Positions 12,701 to 24,055 of a stretch of 64,000 nt of DNA are shown here, in pieces. The notes under the pieces were generated by a model. It was not told the DNA's origin and did no database searches. It saw only the letters and a program-made list of their open reading frames with translations. This DNA comes from Ryuthela nishihirai (lineage: Eukaryota > Arthropoda > Arachnida > Araneae > Heptathelidae), in contig JAWZYU010000121.1 of assembly GCA_038380435.1 (NCBI GenBank), forward strand, positions 372,001-436,000, given 5' to 3'. Position numbers and translations under genes: made by a program. Numbering within the stretch: the stretch's first letter is position 1; each line of letters opens with the position of its first letter.

Positions 12701-13467
12701 AGAGAGAAAATGATTAGTAGGATTTTTAAAGAAATTAGGTTTATTGAGATTGGTAGGGCCAACAATATCAAACAGCCCCCTGATCGCAGGCATGGGGCAA
12801 AGACCCGTTCCTCCTCCGCTAAAGGCTGAAGTCACCGATGCTGGTAGGAACTTCAGGCACCACCTTTTCAAGTGGATTTTTTTCAAGAGCCATATGGCCT
12901 GCCTGAGTCACATTATTCCAGTTTAGGCTTGACGATGCCCAACTAGCTAAGTAAGGTTCAGGTACCTGCAATGGCCTCTGATTACGATTATCCACCAGCT
13001 GATATAAGGTATCCCATGCCTCTGTTCACTTAAAGCTGGCAACCCAGAAGCAAACAGAAAACACACTGGCAGACTCTCGCTCAACAGAGGCCCACCAGTG
13101 CAGCAAGTCCAGGATCAATAATCAAGTTCAAATCCATAAACAAGTCCAGTCTAGTAGGTATATATGGTCAGCACCAGGACCCTGTGAAGTTGACCACTCC
13201 TCAGCAGGGTTGAAAAAAAAAGAAAAAAGTGGCCATAGATGACCAGATCAGTAGGCCATACTGAACTGGCAGCCCTCCTCTTCCGTTCCCTTCCAAAAGA
13301 GAATATCTCTTTTGAAAGGTACTAACGGCCTGCACCAGGAGAATGCGGGGTCGGACATTAGGTGCTAGACGTGGCCGGTTCTGTGCATCATCACTAGAAA
13401 TTGGTACACAGCTCTCCTTCCAGTTTACGCCTAGCTACCATTTACAGGTTAGCTACCATTTACAGGT
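9778..13467 (-). mobile_element. Full-length RTE-like non-LTR retrotransposon B (3,690 bp)
   Basis: Read on the minus strand. The 5' end at 13467 starts with two near-identical 18-bp repeats (13434-13467). There is a roughly 580-bp 5' region, a single long coding region, and a very short 3' UTR ending in a (GAT)n-type run (9778-9792). Flanks cctcgaaaattat (9765-9777) and cctcgataatatt (13468-13480) form an imperfect 13-bp duplication. The right arm near 53547-53565 reads straight through this site, so the boundaries are well fixed. A short 3' UTR, terminal trinucleotide repeat and length near 3.7 kb fit the RTE clade. Confidence 0.9.
9810..12886 (-). pseudogene. RTE-type endonuclease/reverse transcriptase polyprotein, frameshifted
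   Basis: The longest intact part is the N-terminal endonuclease (12886-12254) with the APE-family motifs TWNVRTL, LDILGLQEIRW, CCYAPTED and LVLGDFNAK. Then come a linker (12064-11072), the reverse transcriptase (FVDFKKAFDSVDRHN near 10880; GVRQGCIL near 10710; DYADDLALL near 10570) and a C-terminal region with ETWTLCKQDNRK. The end GLVGPP is followed by TAG at 9810-9812. At least six frame breaks separate these blocks. The protein would nick DNA and prime reverse transcription of its own RNA at the nick; this copy is inactive but structurally complete. Confidence 0.92.
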
Positions 13468-15248
13468 CCTCGATAATATTTTTTTTTGTTTTTTCTTTTC
13501 CAGTTGAATTGCATTTTTTATCACACACAAGTTAACTATGCTGTGTATGTCCATGCTTGCCTGCAATATTGATTAAAATCTATTTTTTTCTACAGTTTTC
13601 TCTTCCTGTGTGAACAGAGCAATCGTTAATACTAAGTAACACTTGAAAAATATCAGTGTGCATGAATGTATCTAATATCTGTTACCATTCACACTTAATG
13701 ACCCATTTCTACCAGTATTTTGTGCATTACACTACTGGATTCCAGAATGTTCAGAACAAAACGAACAAGATCAGTATTGAAATTCTGACATTTGGAAACA
13801 CTACATCAGTTATTCAACATATGGTTCATAAATCTTCACTCATTACCAATGAGACTTTATTATCTAATTTATATCTTTCTATTTCTTATATCTCCTAAAA
13901 CTTTTCTCTTTCACTATGTATACATACAGCACCACGACTCATGAAGTGGTGTTTTCAAATTTAGCTTAAAAGAATTTAGATTTCACTAAGGAAATATTTG
14001 GTTCAAATATATTTATAACTTCACCAATGTGATGTCCACTACAAACAATAATTACCACCACCATCTTTTTCCCTTTTACATTTCCCTAACAGTATTCTTC
14101 ATACGTCACAGAGTCATATCTGAGACACTAATACTCATGTAAAAAGAAAACGAAACAGTTTGGTTTCGTATAAATGTCAAGTGTGAGTATCATTCCCGAA
14201 TGCACGCAACAAAAATTACTACTGATTGAAACTGCAACAGTTTTATATTTACATGTAGGTGAGTCGTTGTGCACAGAGGTAACTTCAATTGGAAGAAAGA
14301 TACATCATTCAAAACTTATAGATTCCATTAATTGTTTTAGTATTCCAAAATTTCAAGGCTATGTAGTGTGAAAACCCAAAGAATAATATCAGTGTACTAA
14401 TCAATGTATTACTATTCAGTACATAATTTTTCTTCTCATTATACATGCTACATTCTACTGAACAACATGCGATCCTACTCGGATGTATTACAAGAACTAT
14501 AAACATTCCCAAAGTAACGAAGAAAAAAGAAAAACACTAGTCTCTGATAAATGTGAACAGTGCACGACCAATGACTACATTACCAAACAAATAGCATTTC
14601 TGCTTCGTAACAGACATGTCATATATTTCCAGAATGGTTTAGAAGACACCCGAAATAATTTCCATTCTGTTATCTTTCCACTATTCTCAAATCCTCCCAC
14701 TCCCATTACATTCCATTTCCAACTGAACGCACGCACACACACACACACGGACACAGATATATATATATGCATGTTGCTGTTTATGAATAGTTTTCTGTAT
14801 TTCAAAAATGTAGTTTCATAGAGAACATAACATAAACCAAGAGAAAAATTAGGGTTCTAATTTATCTACTACACTTATAAGAGTAATGTAGGTATGAGAA
14901 AACCGGTCAACAAGTATGTTAATGACATTTTATTTAACGCTGTACATGTCTTAAAATACGACCCTCAATGAATAGATTCCAAGCGTATCTGTCATGGTGT
15001 GTATTTAGAAAAATTTTATATATCAGTTTATTATTTAGTACTTAATTAGAGTGACTGTAATTGGTGGTATGTCGAATTGCAGGAGTGTGCAGTACGCACT
15101 ATTTTCAGAAAAGTAGCCTTTTGTTTTTGGAACACAGGCTCCCTTTTTTTTATTCAAATAGAACTACGACATATAGAAATATCAAGCTTTTCATTTAAAT
15201 TATTCAACAATAATAACACACTGGGAAAAATCTATAAAATAGTCTAAG

Positions 15249-15318
15249 AAACACAAATTACAGGTGAGAAACGAACACAACGGAAATTGCATGTTGCAGC
15301 TCACTGAGAGGTCCGATT
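15249..15318 (+). promoter_or_regulatory. H1 promoter motifs (AAACACA box and GGTCCGATT)
   Basis: AAACACA at 15249-15255 matches the H1-box known from animal H1 promoters. GGTCCGATT at 15310-15318 resembles the GGTCCGATC element upstream of the H4 gene here. In the inverted copy the first motif reads AAACTCA, while the second is kept. Assignment is by motif only. No clear TATA box lies at the expected place; a tataaaa at 15233 seems too far upstream. Confidence 0.45.
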
Positions 15319-15427
15319 GAGAAGTTTGAGACGTCGCGAAAAAGCCGCTTTCCTTCCATCATTCTGTTGTGGAAGCTAAACTTTGCGTGTAACTTTTGTA
15401 CGGAAGCTCTAAAACGAATTCACAGCA

Positions 15428-15901
15428 ATGTCTGATACAGCTGCAGAGACCAGTGTTCCAGCTGCGGTTTCACCTAAAAAGAGGGGCAAAGCAACGGCCG
15501 GAAAGCCGAAAAAATCGAAGATTGCCGCTTCTCATCCTAAGGTGTCAGAGATGGTGACTTCGGCGATCACTGCACTGAAGGAAAGAGGAGGATCGTCGTT
15601 GCAGGCTATCAAAAAATACATTGCCTCTCACTACAAGGTAGACATCGAACGTCTAGCTCCCTTTATCAAGAAATATCTCAAGAGACCAGTAGCCAGTGGG
15701 CAACTAGTTCAGACCAAAGGTAAAGGTGCAACTGGTTCCTTTAAGCTGAGTGCTACTGGCGAGAAGACGTCAGAAAAACCAGTAAAAATCAAACCTGCTA
15801 AGAGTCCAAAAAAACTCAAGGTGACCAAACCGAAAGCAACTAAACCTGAAAAAAGCGCTGCTACGAAGAAAACTGTTCCAAAGAAAACTGGGAAGAAGTG
15901 A
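15428..15901 (+). CDS. H1: Linker histone H1, short intact form (157 aa)
   Basis: The product binds linker DNA at the nucleosome entry/exit and compacts chromatin in the nucleus. Residues 1-35 are a basic tail with an SPKK motif (15-18). Residues about 36-110 are the winged-helix globular domain, with insect-like blocks [15 protein letters not shown] (51-65), [10 protein letters not shown] (76-85) and [14 protein letters not shown] (95-108). Residues 111-157 are a lysine-rich tail with another SPKK (126-129). At 157 residues it is shorter than most insect H1 proteins, through a short C-terminal tail. RPVASG (86-91) is unusual; the dead copy on the other arm has the more typical TAVDSG. It is intronless, with a histone stem-loop 28 nt after the stop, so a replication-dependent mRNA is likely. 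H4 lies tail-to-tail 650 bp away. Confidence 0.93.
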   Translation: MSDTAAETSVPAAVSPKKRGKATAGKPKKSKIAASHPKVSEMVTSAITALKERGGSSLQAIKKYIASHYKVDIERLAPFIKKYLKRPVASGQLVQTKGKGATGSFKLSATGEKTSEKPVKIKPAKSPKKLKVTKPKATKPEKSAATKKTVPKKTGKK

Positions 15902-15929
15902 ACTATAAAATAAAACATCAATAACAAAA

Positions 15930-15964
15930 GGCTCTTTTAAGAGCCACATATTGTGAAGAAAGGA
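15930..15964 (+). terminator. Histone mRNA 3' stem-loop and U7-type downstream element (H1)
   Basis: GGCTCTTTTAAGAGCC at 15930-15945 is a six-base-pair stem with a TTTA loop, fitting the metazoan histone consensus bound by SLBP. It is followed by CACATA and the purine-rich GAAGAAAGGA (15955-15964), in the position of a histone downstream element recognised by U7 snRNA. Confidence 0.9.
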
Positions 15965-16512
15965 TGCCCTACCGTACAAAAAAATTATCGTGAAATCACA
16001 TTTTTTATACTCTACACGTAGGAAAAATAACCATCATAAGTATCTTATGAAAAAGGAAATATTCACCACTGGAAACATTTAGTAACCAAACATTAAGCTT
16101 ACTTAATTTCATTACAATTATATTAAACGTAAATTTCGGCACTGATTTTAAATCCTAATAAAATGTACGAGAAAACATCGCTAAACCTTTATTATTCATA
16201 ATAAATTATAAATTAATGACCAATCGGTAGCTTTCCATAGGTTGAAAGAATCGTATTGTGGCAATTTATAAGACGCGATATGTAATAGTTTTATGAAAAT
16301 ATTTTTTGTTTATCACAGTGTAATCAATTAAGAACATAGTTTAACACGCTGAATACGTTCCTATAACGAAACTAACTATTATTCTTGGCAGTGACATGTG
16401 CGGTTGGAGAAATATTTAAATAGCCTACTTGTTTTACCTTTAGGAGTTCACGTATAAAATGATAAATTTGCTAATACAAATACGATGGGTAATTCTTTAG
16501 ACACTATTTATT

Positions 16513-16528
16513 AGCCCTGAAAAGGGCT
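16513..16528 (-). terminator. Histone mRNA 3' stem-loop (H4, left arm)
   Basis: On the minus strand AGCCCTTTTCAGGGCT forms a six-pair stem with TTTC loop. The closing pair is A-U instead of the usual G-C. A purine-rich ctaaagaa follows downstream. It lies about 24 nt after the H4 stop, across an A-rich run. Confidence 0.88.
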
Positions 16529-16552
16529 TTTTTTTTTTTGCTTTATTTTTCT

Positions 16553-16897
<345 letters not shown>

Positions 16898-16976
16898 TCA
16901 ATTGAATAACTCTCCTTCAAAGTAGAACTGATGTGAAATGGCACAAACTGTTTTTCGGGAAAGTTGTTACACGTTT

Positions 16977-17026
16977 CGATCGGACCACCGAGAAAACTTT
17001 CGCGTCAAAAAACTCTGATTGGTTGG
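16977..17026 (-). promoter_or_regulatory. H4 promoter motifs (GGTCCGATCG and CCAAT)
   Basis: On the minus strand GGTCCGATCG (16986-16977) lies about 115 bp upstream of the H4 ATG and matches the GGTCCG core of H4-type promoter elements. Tandem aaccaaccaat further upstream (near 17019-17027) gives a CCAAT box. Both are kept in the right-arm copy. Confidence 0.55.
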
Positions 17027-17713
17027 TTTCGGTGGGCACACTCAGGTACAGTGAACAACACTGAATTTTCACTTAAGAATTGAAAATTCCATTACCTAGT
17101 TACTCAAAAAATAATGTAAAAAACTATTCATGTATTCTACCACGTATTAATACTCATTTAGGTAATTTTCGGAAGTGACTGATAGACCATTACGAGAAAA
17201 ACGCAGTGCTAACGTGGTTGCCAGAAACGCCACTAATTTACAATAAATTAATGAACGTTTTACGTGTTAGTCACAAATAAAATCATTAAAATTGAATTCG
17301 ATATAACCAATCAATACGTTATCACTCACGTCGCCGTAAAAAAATTTCACGTTTTTCCTTTTATATGAAATTTATTTTATTCAAAAATTTATTTCTAAGC
17401 AGAATTTATAAACTTAATATAGGAACACCTGCCTATAAACCATTGCATTTTAAAACGAATTAAAAAAAACTTCCAACTGAGCAACATGTCTAAGAAAATA
17501 ATTAATAGGTCAGACTTTATCAAACTAGAAAATATTACAAAAAATTAATGTTTAATAAATTACCAGTAGTAAGTTTCTTTAACTTTCCCAAATCTTGAAA
17601 AAGAATTCTACGTTTACCATGTATTAGGAACTTATGGAACAGTAACTAACGGTTAGACTTTGAATGAAATATTTCTTTCTGTTTTTGCTAAATTACTGGC
17701 TTTTGCTGATAGT

Positions 17714-17939
17714 TTTGGAAAGACCGCCGTCTTTGGGATGGAACGTTAAGTGGTGAGCCGTACCCTGCGCACTTTAAAGAACACGCTGGATGGTCTTTAC
17801 GGGAGGCTACCTTCTACATCCCAATGGCTGTTCCATTGGGTCCCCTCCTAGAACGGTATCTGGGTTTTCTAGGTCCTTGTGACCTAACTATTTAACCGAT
17901 GGTGTGCAAGAAAGTGCCGCTCAGAGGCTAAACAACCCA
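17714..17939 (+). mobile_element. SINE family K, 5' truncated, shared by both arms
   Basis: Begins within the body (ttggaaagaccgccgtc) and runs to the family K 3' end (gctcagaggctaaacaac). The right arm has it at 49130-49355, so the insertion predates the inverted duplication. Confidence 0.85.
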
Positions 17940-19195
17940 ACTGTCAGCTTTTTTCGAAATTCAAAACTCGAATTTTAATTGCATTTCGGAAAACCTCGGG
18001 AAGGATCGCCCAGTATGATGTAACGTTGAATTAATACCCTAAGACCCGATTTAACCTACTAATTATGAAACCTCTCAAAATTTCAAAATACATTATTGAC
18101 AATGAATAACTCAAATATAAAAAATAATTTTAAAAGTCATAGTGTAATAAAATATCTATTCTTCAGAGTTTGTACTATTTCATAATCAACTATTTTCTAT
18201 TCAGAATCCTGTTGAAAACATTTTATAATATATCTCATAATTTGAATGCTAAATCGTTGGCTTAATCTACTGCCTTTTCATAAATACGTCTTCACGGTTT
18301 TTTTTTATAAACTTCCGCCTTCGGTAAAAGTGATATCCACTCTTTGCTTCATTAAAATTTAATCCCCCCCCCCCTTGCGCGATCTTCACACGTTTATTCC
18401 CGTTTCCTATTTGAATTATAAACTCTGATAATTACCTCACTGTGACTAAGCATTCGCTATATAACGTCTGTTATCGCAATATATGGATTTCAAATCAGGT
18501 ATACGTCTGAAAATACCAAATCTATTTTTATACTCCGCAACCTATTCTTATTGTTCTTCTCGTCGCCGGAAATACGAGAATATCCAACAATTATATCGCA
18601 TAAAGTTATTTCGATAACCGGAAGTGCATGATATTGTTTCGTCAAAGTAGCAACGTATATGTAGTATTATTGAAAATATGAGCATATTTTAGGTGTAAAA
18701 TGCAGTTGATATGAGAGAGATTTCTTATCAGATTTGAATTTCATGATATGTAGATCTGGTGTAAATTATTTCCTGTATTAGACGGTGAAATTATTAATCA
18801 AGTCTAGATATTTGGTGAGAAAAAATTTCCATGTTGGAATAATGTTTAAATCTGATAATGTAAAGTGACAGTTTCGCAGAAAGGAAGCGGAAATGATCGT
18901 AAGTTCTGAGTTATGTAGCTCACTTAAATATAGTTTATTGTTGATTCTTATTTCAATTTCCTTCGCTGTTAAGAGGTTTAAAAATAATTCAATCTGTGTA
19001 ATTTATCCAGTTTTCTTTTGAGCTGTGTTTTTTAAATTTCTAATTGAGGTTTGGAGAAAAACTCTTTAAGAATAGCAGGATTGGTTTTTTTTAAGTATGA
19101 TGTTGTACTTTTTTATCTAGTTTTTAGTGTAGGTATGTTGTGTGTACATATAGGGTAATTGATATTTCTAGTGTTGAGGTGTATTTGGTGTAAAT

Positions 19196-19735
19196 GTTCC
19201 AGTTAATATGATTTTGTGTGATGAATAGTGTACAGTAGTGTAGTTTAAAATGTATTGTAAAGAATTGGAAATTTTTTTTAATTTATTACGTAGTAATATG
19301 TTGGCAACTTTTTGTTATTTATCAAGGTGTTGTGATATTTATGTGATTTGTGATTTGGATGGGTTGTTGGTGTGAATATGGATGGTGCGTGTTTGAAAGT
19401 AAAGGAAGGAAGTAAATTAAGGAAGTTAAGGAAGTAAGAGGTACGCAGTGGAATATTGAATGCGAGTGGATGCGATTGAAGAGGCGGGTCCCGTGACGAG
19501 TGCGTTGCTCCGCAGGGGTAAGAAACAATAATTCACAACAATCGTCACAACTAATTTACTCCTAAAAATTGTCGTTTTTAGGAGTAAATTAGAAGTGATT
19601 TGAACTACTCTAGGCACCAAATATTGCCTGGAACGAGAGGGTAAAGAAGGTACAGGTAAAGAATAATTTTTTATGTGAAGTTCCAAAAGAGGATGTTTGA
19701 TACAGTAACACTCCACTCCCCGCACTCTACACGGT
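19196..19735. other. Spacer between histone arm and tandem units, no gene seen
   Basis: Sequence unique within this window. It has a purine-rich stretch (near 19396-19440) and a perfect 18-bp hairpin (listed separately). Open frames on the minus strand resemble no protein I know. Confidence 0.6.
19551..19592. repeat. Perfect 18-bp hairpin with 6-nt loop
   Basis: Left arm ctaatttactcctaaaaa (19551-19568), loop ttgtcg, right arm 19575-19592, fully complementary. No T-run or neighbouring gene suggests a terminator. It may be a remnant of a foldback element. Confidence 0.85.
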
Positions 19736-20085
19736 GATCTCCAAAGCACTAACCTGGGAAATAACCACTGAACCCGAGCAACTGAATCTGAAATTTCACA
19801 GGACATGGGACACCCAAGATATTACTACTTAACAGCGTCTATAGGAATGAAACCCAAAACTACGTTGGTCCAGAAATCCTACAAAACCCCAGCAAATATT
19901 TCTTATGATAATTATATATAATTTCAGGAATTCAATGTTTCGAACTACAGATACATATTAAAACACAATATTGCTTCTGGTGAATATGGGAAACTAGTTT
20001 ACACACCTAACGAATTTTCCATTTCGTTCTGCATTTTTTAAGGATGGAAATTCGAAATTTGACAATTCAGAATATGCGTACTTTG

Positions 20086-20376
20086 GGTGTTTTACCTCTG
20101 AGCGGAACGATTTTGCACACCATGGGCTAAATGGCCAGGTCACATGAACCCCGAAGGCTCAGAGAAGGTTGGGGGAGGGGACACAATGGAACAGCTGTTG
20201 GGGGACACCTCGTAGCCTCCCGTCAAGGCCATCCAGCGTGTTCTTTAACGTGCACAGTGTATGGCACTCCTGTACACGGGGCCAAGGCTTAACGTCCCAT
20301 CCGATGGATGGCGGCCTTTCCAAGCATCGGTGTCCCCTACTAACTGTGGGCAGGGCGGGGAATTTTGCGGAGATAA
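20086..20376 (-). mobile_element. SINE family K, 5' truncated (unit 1)
   Basis: Body and 3' end on the minus strand. The tRNA head is missing: homology stops at ttttgcggagataa. The same insertion occurs in unit 2 at 24973-25263, so it predates the tandem duplication. Confidence 0.85.
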
Positions 20377-21040
20377 CGAATATGCGTACTCTGTTATTTC
20401 GTTAGCGTTTGTCTGAGCAAAAAAAAAGAGTTTAATTTCTCTATGGGAAGAGAAACAGTTAGAGGGAAACCAATGTAATAACGTACAGGTCAACAGTAAA
20501 ACTGGGAAAGTCTATTGTGTGCAACTTCCATTTTTCATATGTAAGCACTATACCCCTTTTTTAACAGTATGGATATATTTCCTATTGGAAAAGATTATAA
20601 ATTTGTGCAAAAATTATATGTCTGAAAAGTAAAATTCCAGTTGATGATTTCTTTAATACAATTTTTAATTGTTTTTGATAAAAAAAAAACGAAACCAAAA
20701 AAATCATGTAGTTTTGTGGAAAATATTTCAGTTTTAAATATAGAACATAGTCACACTTTTTCAAATCTCTGGCAGAGCTCTATAAGAACACTGAATCCTG
20801 AAAGAAAAAGTAAAAGAACGTAGCATTTCTGTGTGCAATAAGCAATGATGGTATATTTTTTCACCAAATCCATCCTTCCTCTCTTCGTTCCTGATACCCA
20901 CTCGCTACCCCCAACCCCACGTGATAACAGAGCAATAAACCGAAAGGCAATAACTCTAAGATATATTTAACACATATATTTAATCCGGCAAAGCCTCCAA
21001 AGGTTAATCGTTTGGAGGCAACTACTAGAGTCTACTTCTT

Positions 21041-21120
21041 CAACCAATCAAAGCTGTCTACGTAACTAAGTGTCTTCCGGATAGTTAAATAGTATTAGTC
21101 ATAACCTAATCGGCCAATAG
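21041..21120 (+). promoter_or_regulatory. Conserved CCAAT-containing region upstream of stem-loop gene copy 1
   Basis: Two CCAAT boxes, in aaccaatcaaagc (21042-21054) and cggccaatag (21111-21120), lie about 175 and 105 bp before the ATG. The first is kept in all three units. The second is ccaatac in unit 2 and ccattag in unit 3. The H4 genes here have CCAAT at a similar distance. Promoter function is inferred. Confidence 0.4.
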
Positions 21121-21220
21121 GGAATGATCTTGAAAGATCAAGACTTGTATCTTAGAAGGCTGATCTAAAGCTTGGTCAGAACGTGCATCATAATTGATTG
21201 TCTGTCGCTGAGGAGTCAAC

Positions 21221-21457
21221 ATGCGCCTCAGACGTTGCTCCGCTATGCCGATTGAACCTGTTGGTGATTCTCAGCCACCAGAAATGTCGCCTAGAGAGAT
21301 TGCTGAAGCACTGCCTCCTGCTGCAGAGAGAGAAGAGGTTTTACAGCAGTGGATGAGGGAGCACGAAGAATTGTTTGTTCTCCCAGTTATTTCAAATCCG
21401 TCTCCTCTACTAACTCAGCAATTGCTTGAAACATGGAGCACTTCAAGAAGCGACTGA
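21221..21457 (+). CDS. Unrecognised 78-aa protein with histone-type mRNA 3' end, copy 1
   Basis: An intronless frame from ATG to TGA; an in-frame TGA four codons upstream fixes the start. The N-terminus is basic (MRLRRC). Then comes a Pro/Glu-rich acidic stretch with a likely amphipathic helix (about residues 24-50, EREEVLQQWMREHEEL) and a polar C-terminus (TSRSD). There is no signal peptide, zinc finger or histone fold that I can see. The mRNA would end at the stem-loop 60 nt downstream, which normally marks S-phase histone messages. Copy 2 differs by five amino-acid and three silent changes, so protein constraint is not strong. It may be a real gene, a decayed histone-unit gene, or a chance frame next to a histone-like 3' end. 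Confidence 0.5.
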   Translation: MRLRRCSAMPIEPVGDSQPPEMSPREIAEALPPAAEREEVLQQWMREHEELFVLPVISNPSPLLTQQLLETWSTSRSD

Positions 21458-21517
21458 CTGCCTAGAGTATTCACCTAATCAGAAGATCGGCAAATGGAAT
21501 AACTCCATTTCACAAAC

Positions 21518-21552
21518 GGCTCTTATGAGAGCCACACAATTACGATAAAGGA
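21518..21552 (+). terminator. Histone-type 3' stem-loop and purine-rich element, copy 1
   Basis: GGCTCTTATGAGAGCC (21518-21533) is a six-pair stem with TATG loop, preceded by CACAAAC and followed by ACACA. GATAAAGGA (21544-21552) sits 11-19 nt downstream, the same spacing as GAAGAAAGGA after the H1 stem-loop. The stem equals that of H1; the loop differs from the TTTA/TTTC norm. Confidence 0.8.
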
Positions 21553-21902
21553 TTACCATTCATACACTTCAAAGCAGTAATATAGTTGTGATTAAATAAT
21601 CTGTTTCTAGTTATTTGTGATTTTTGTTTTCCTTTAATATTTTCTGTAGGTGCCGTAGGAAAGGTAGCGAAACTTCCATCGGAATCTGGGAGTTGTAGAA
21701 AAAGGAATTTCCAATTTTTAGGGATGGACGGATCAGACAAGTGCTGTCTGAACATGGGCATCTCGTAGGCCAGTCGTGAGGACAGAAATCTTTATGGTTT
21801 TGAGGTTTGCCACTGGGAACTTCTAGTGGAGTGCGAATGCTATACAGACTGTCCTAGTTAAATCAACTTTACGAAAGTCAAATGAAAGAGATGAATATTA
21901 TG

Positions 21903-22142
21903 GGTATTTACCTCTCAGCGGCAATCGTTTTCACACCATGGGCTAATTGGCCAGGTCACCAGAACCCCGTAGGCTCAGAGGATGTTGAGGGAGGGGATCC
22001 ACTGGAACCGCTGTTATAAGACAGATGATAGGTTGTCGTCAAGGCTATCCAGTATGTTCTCTAAAGTGCACAGGGTATGGCTCTCTCTACACACTGGGCC
22101 ACGTCTTAACGTCCCATCCTACGGACGGCGTCCTTTCTAAGC
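21903..22142 (-). mobile_element. SINE family K, 5' truncated (unit 1, second)
   Basis: The 3' end (tacctctcagcgg) and body run to tttctaagcc, then homology stops. It is present at the same position in unit 2 (26805-27028). Confidence 0.8.
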
Positions 22143-22388
22143 CTAAAGAAAATTTGCATTAAAGTTCTTCCACCCTTTGCTGGAAAATCGATATTTCTCT
22201 GAGTGTATTTTGTATAAGAAACAAGGATGTAAACCCTTTTTCAGGAATTTGATTTGATTCTCTCGCAGGACGTATTCTGCAATGCGAGAGACTTGTCGCA
22301 GCCTTTGCTATGGGGGACAAAGAAAAGAGACGTGTAGAGTATGTATAACAAGATATCATTACTGTTTATTTTTTTTTGTCATTTTCGA

Positions 22389-23548
22389 CTTTCACTTTTC
22401 AAATACTTTCAGTTTTTAGTCTACTTATCAGTTTAAATCAAAATCTTCAAAAGGAGTTTACGTCCTTGTTACTTATACAGATATTTTCGTGTTTTTTACT
22501 TTCTCTTCCGTCTATTAAATTTTTCTTTTTTGGAAAAAGATGTCTTTTCGATTTTCAAAGTGCAAGAGACTTTACGTAACATTTCAGATTTCATTTCCTT
22601 AAAGTAAATAATTTCAGGAGTCAAATCATTGATCTGATAGAAACCGATTTCGTAAAGGTAAAAGCAACTTATTTGACATCCGGGTCAGGGAGAGGGGCTG
22701 CTCAGAGATAAATACCCTACTTTCGCATTCTTTCTTAATACTCAAAAGATACTACTCTTCCTTTCGATTTTCATCTCAGTTTGTCTAGAAAAATGAAAGG
22801 TGACTTATTCACTGGTGGATCTCGAAAGGTTCATTAAGGGAAGGTACAATCAATGGATTCGGAAGTAATGTCAAATAATTCGTTTGTTTTATTCCACATT
22901 CAGGAGGGACACCCTTCTTCTCTACACCTTGGAACCGAAAATTAATGTTATATAAGACGATACTTTCATGCTGAATCTCTGATGCTAAGTGTGGAATTTC
23001 ATAAATTCAATGCTTCAAACTAGAGATATACTCCGTCATCAAACTGCAGTTCACTACCACAAAAATGACCAGGTTCAACTCTGAAGTTTTTAAATATGGA
23101 AAATAACATAAATGGCAAGATATCTCGGAAACGGCTCAATGTGCGTGGAATCCGGTTCCGTCGCTCGCTTCGCTCTTCTAGTCCTTCGAAAAGAGTGGTA
23201 ACATCATCTGTCTACGACGAATATCTAAAAAGTTAACATATGACCAATCAGCATTCAGCCAATTACATACCATAAACTCATTGGTTAAAATTTCCCCATA
23301 GGCTTAACATTACCATGTTAAAGCAGAGGTGAAATCTTCCGTAGGATTAACATTACCAATGTTATTCGTATGGAGGAGAAATAGGGCCATCAGCCTAGCA
23401 AAATTGTCTCAGCCATAGGAAAGCACTAATGGCAGTCACTAATAAGAGCCTGCACTGGGTTCGAAACAATAAGGCTATTGTAACACCATATCATCTGACC
23501 AATCAATAATATACACATGATAAAATCACAACTTTCTTTATATATATA
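22389..23548 (+). repeat. 1.16-kb tract identical between units 1 and 2
   Basis: By eye every base matches 27284-28443, bounded by a 6-nt indel on the left and a 2-nt TA-repeat difference on the right. Sequence outside differs by several percent. No coding region was recognised inside. It contains several CCAAT motifs and a TATATA run near its right end. Confidence 0.85.
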
Positions 23549-23840
23549 TATTTAAAGTCCAGCCATCCACCCCCTCAACCTCCCATTTCATTGACACTAA
23601 ATAAATCTCTTTGCCTTGCCCCCAGTCCCAAGCCTCATAGACCTCAGGATGGGAGGTAGGGTGAAAAAAAAAGAAAACGTAGAATCACCCCTATTCTAAT
23701 AATGACCGTTAGACCACGGACGGTTTCGATTTCTTTTTTAATCTCATTTCCTCATTATCCTGTAACGCGAATCTGGCAATTCGTATTTCCCTTCAATATG
23801 TCTGCTCTCATAAATATAATTAAGGACGGTAATATTTTAA

Positions 23841-24055
23841 AAGCCGTCCCGTGGCCGAGTGGTTATCGCGCTTGGCTACTGATCTACGGGACTTGGGTTC
23901 GAGCCCCGGGTAAGGTATGGATGTATGTATCGTTTTTCTGCTGAGGTCCTGCCATCCTCACAGACCTTCTACTGTGGCATATAAACTGACAGGCTCCTGT
24001 CAGACCTCTGTGGCAAGCAGCTGCTTGAGGGGGTATTTATTTTTTTATTTTTTTA
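23841..24055 (+). mobile_element. SINE family A with 11-bp target-site duplication, unit 1 only
   Basis: Complete element flanked by taatattttaa at 23830-23840 and 24056-24066. Unit 2 has the unoccupied site taatattgtaa at 28726-28736. The insertion is therefore younger than the unit duplication, or was lost from unit 2 by conversion. Confidence 0.93.

Noticed and set aside
19322..19806. Minus-strand open frames (68 and 126 codons) near the unit 1 border
   Set aside because: Unit 2 does not preserve them, no motif was seen, and they overlap the spacer and hairpin.
21221..21457. Weak likeness of VLQQWMREHEEL to the H2A segment LQLAIRNDEEL
   Set aside because: Only a few residues match, the flanking H2A landmarks (acidic patch, C-terminal tail, N-terminal basic tail) are absent, and similar short matches to H2B and H3 can be found. 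Not enough for a histone call.
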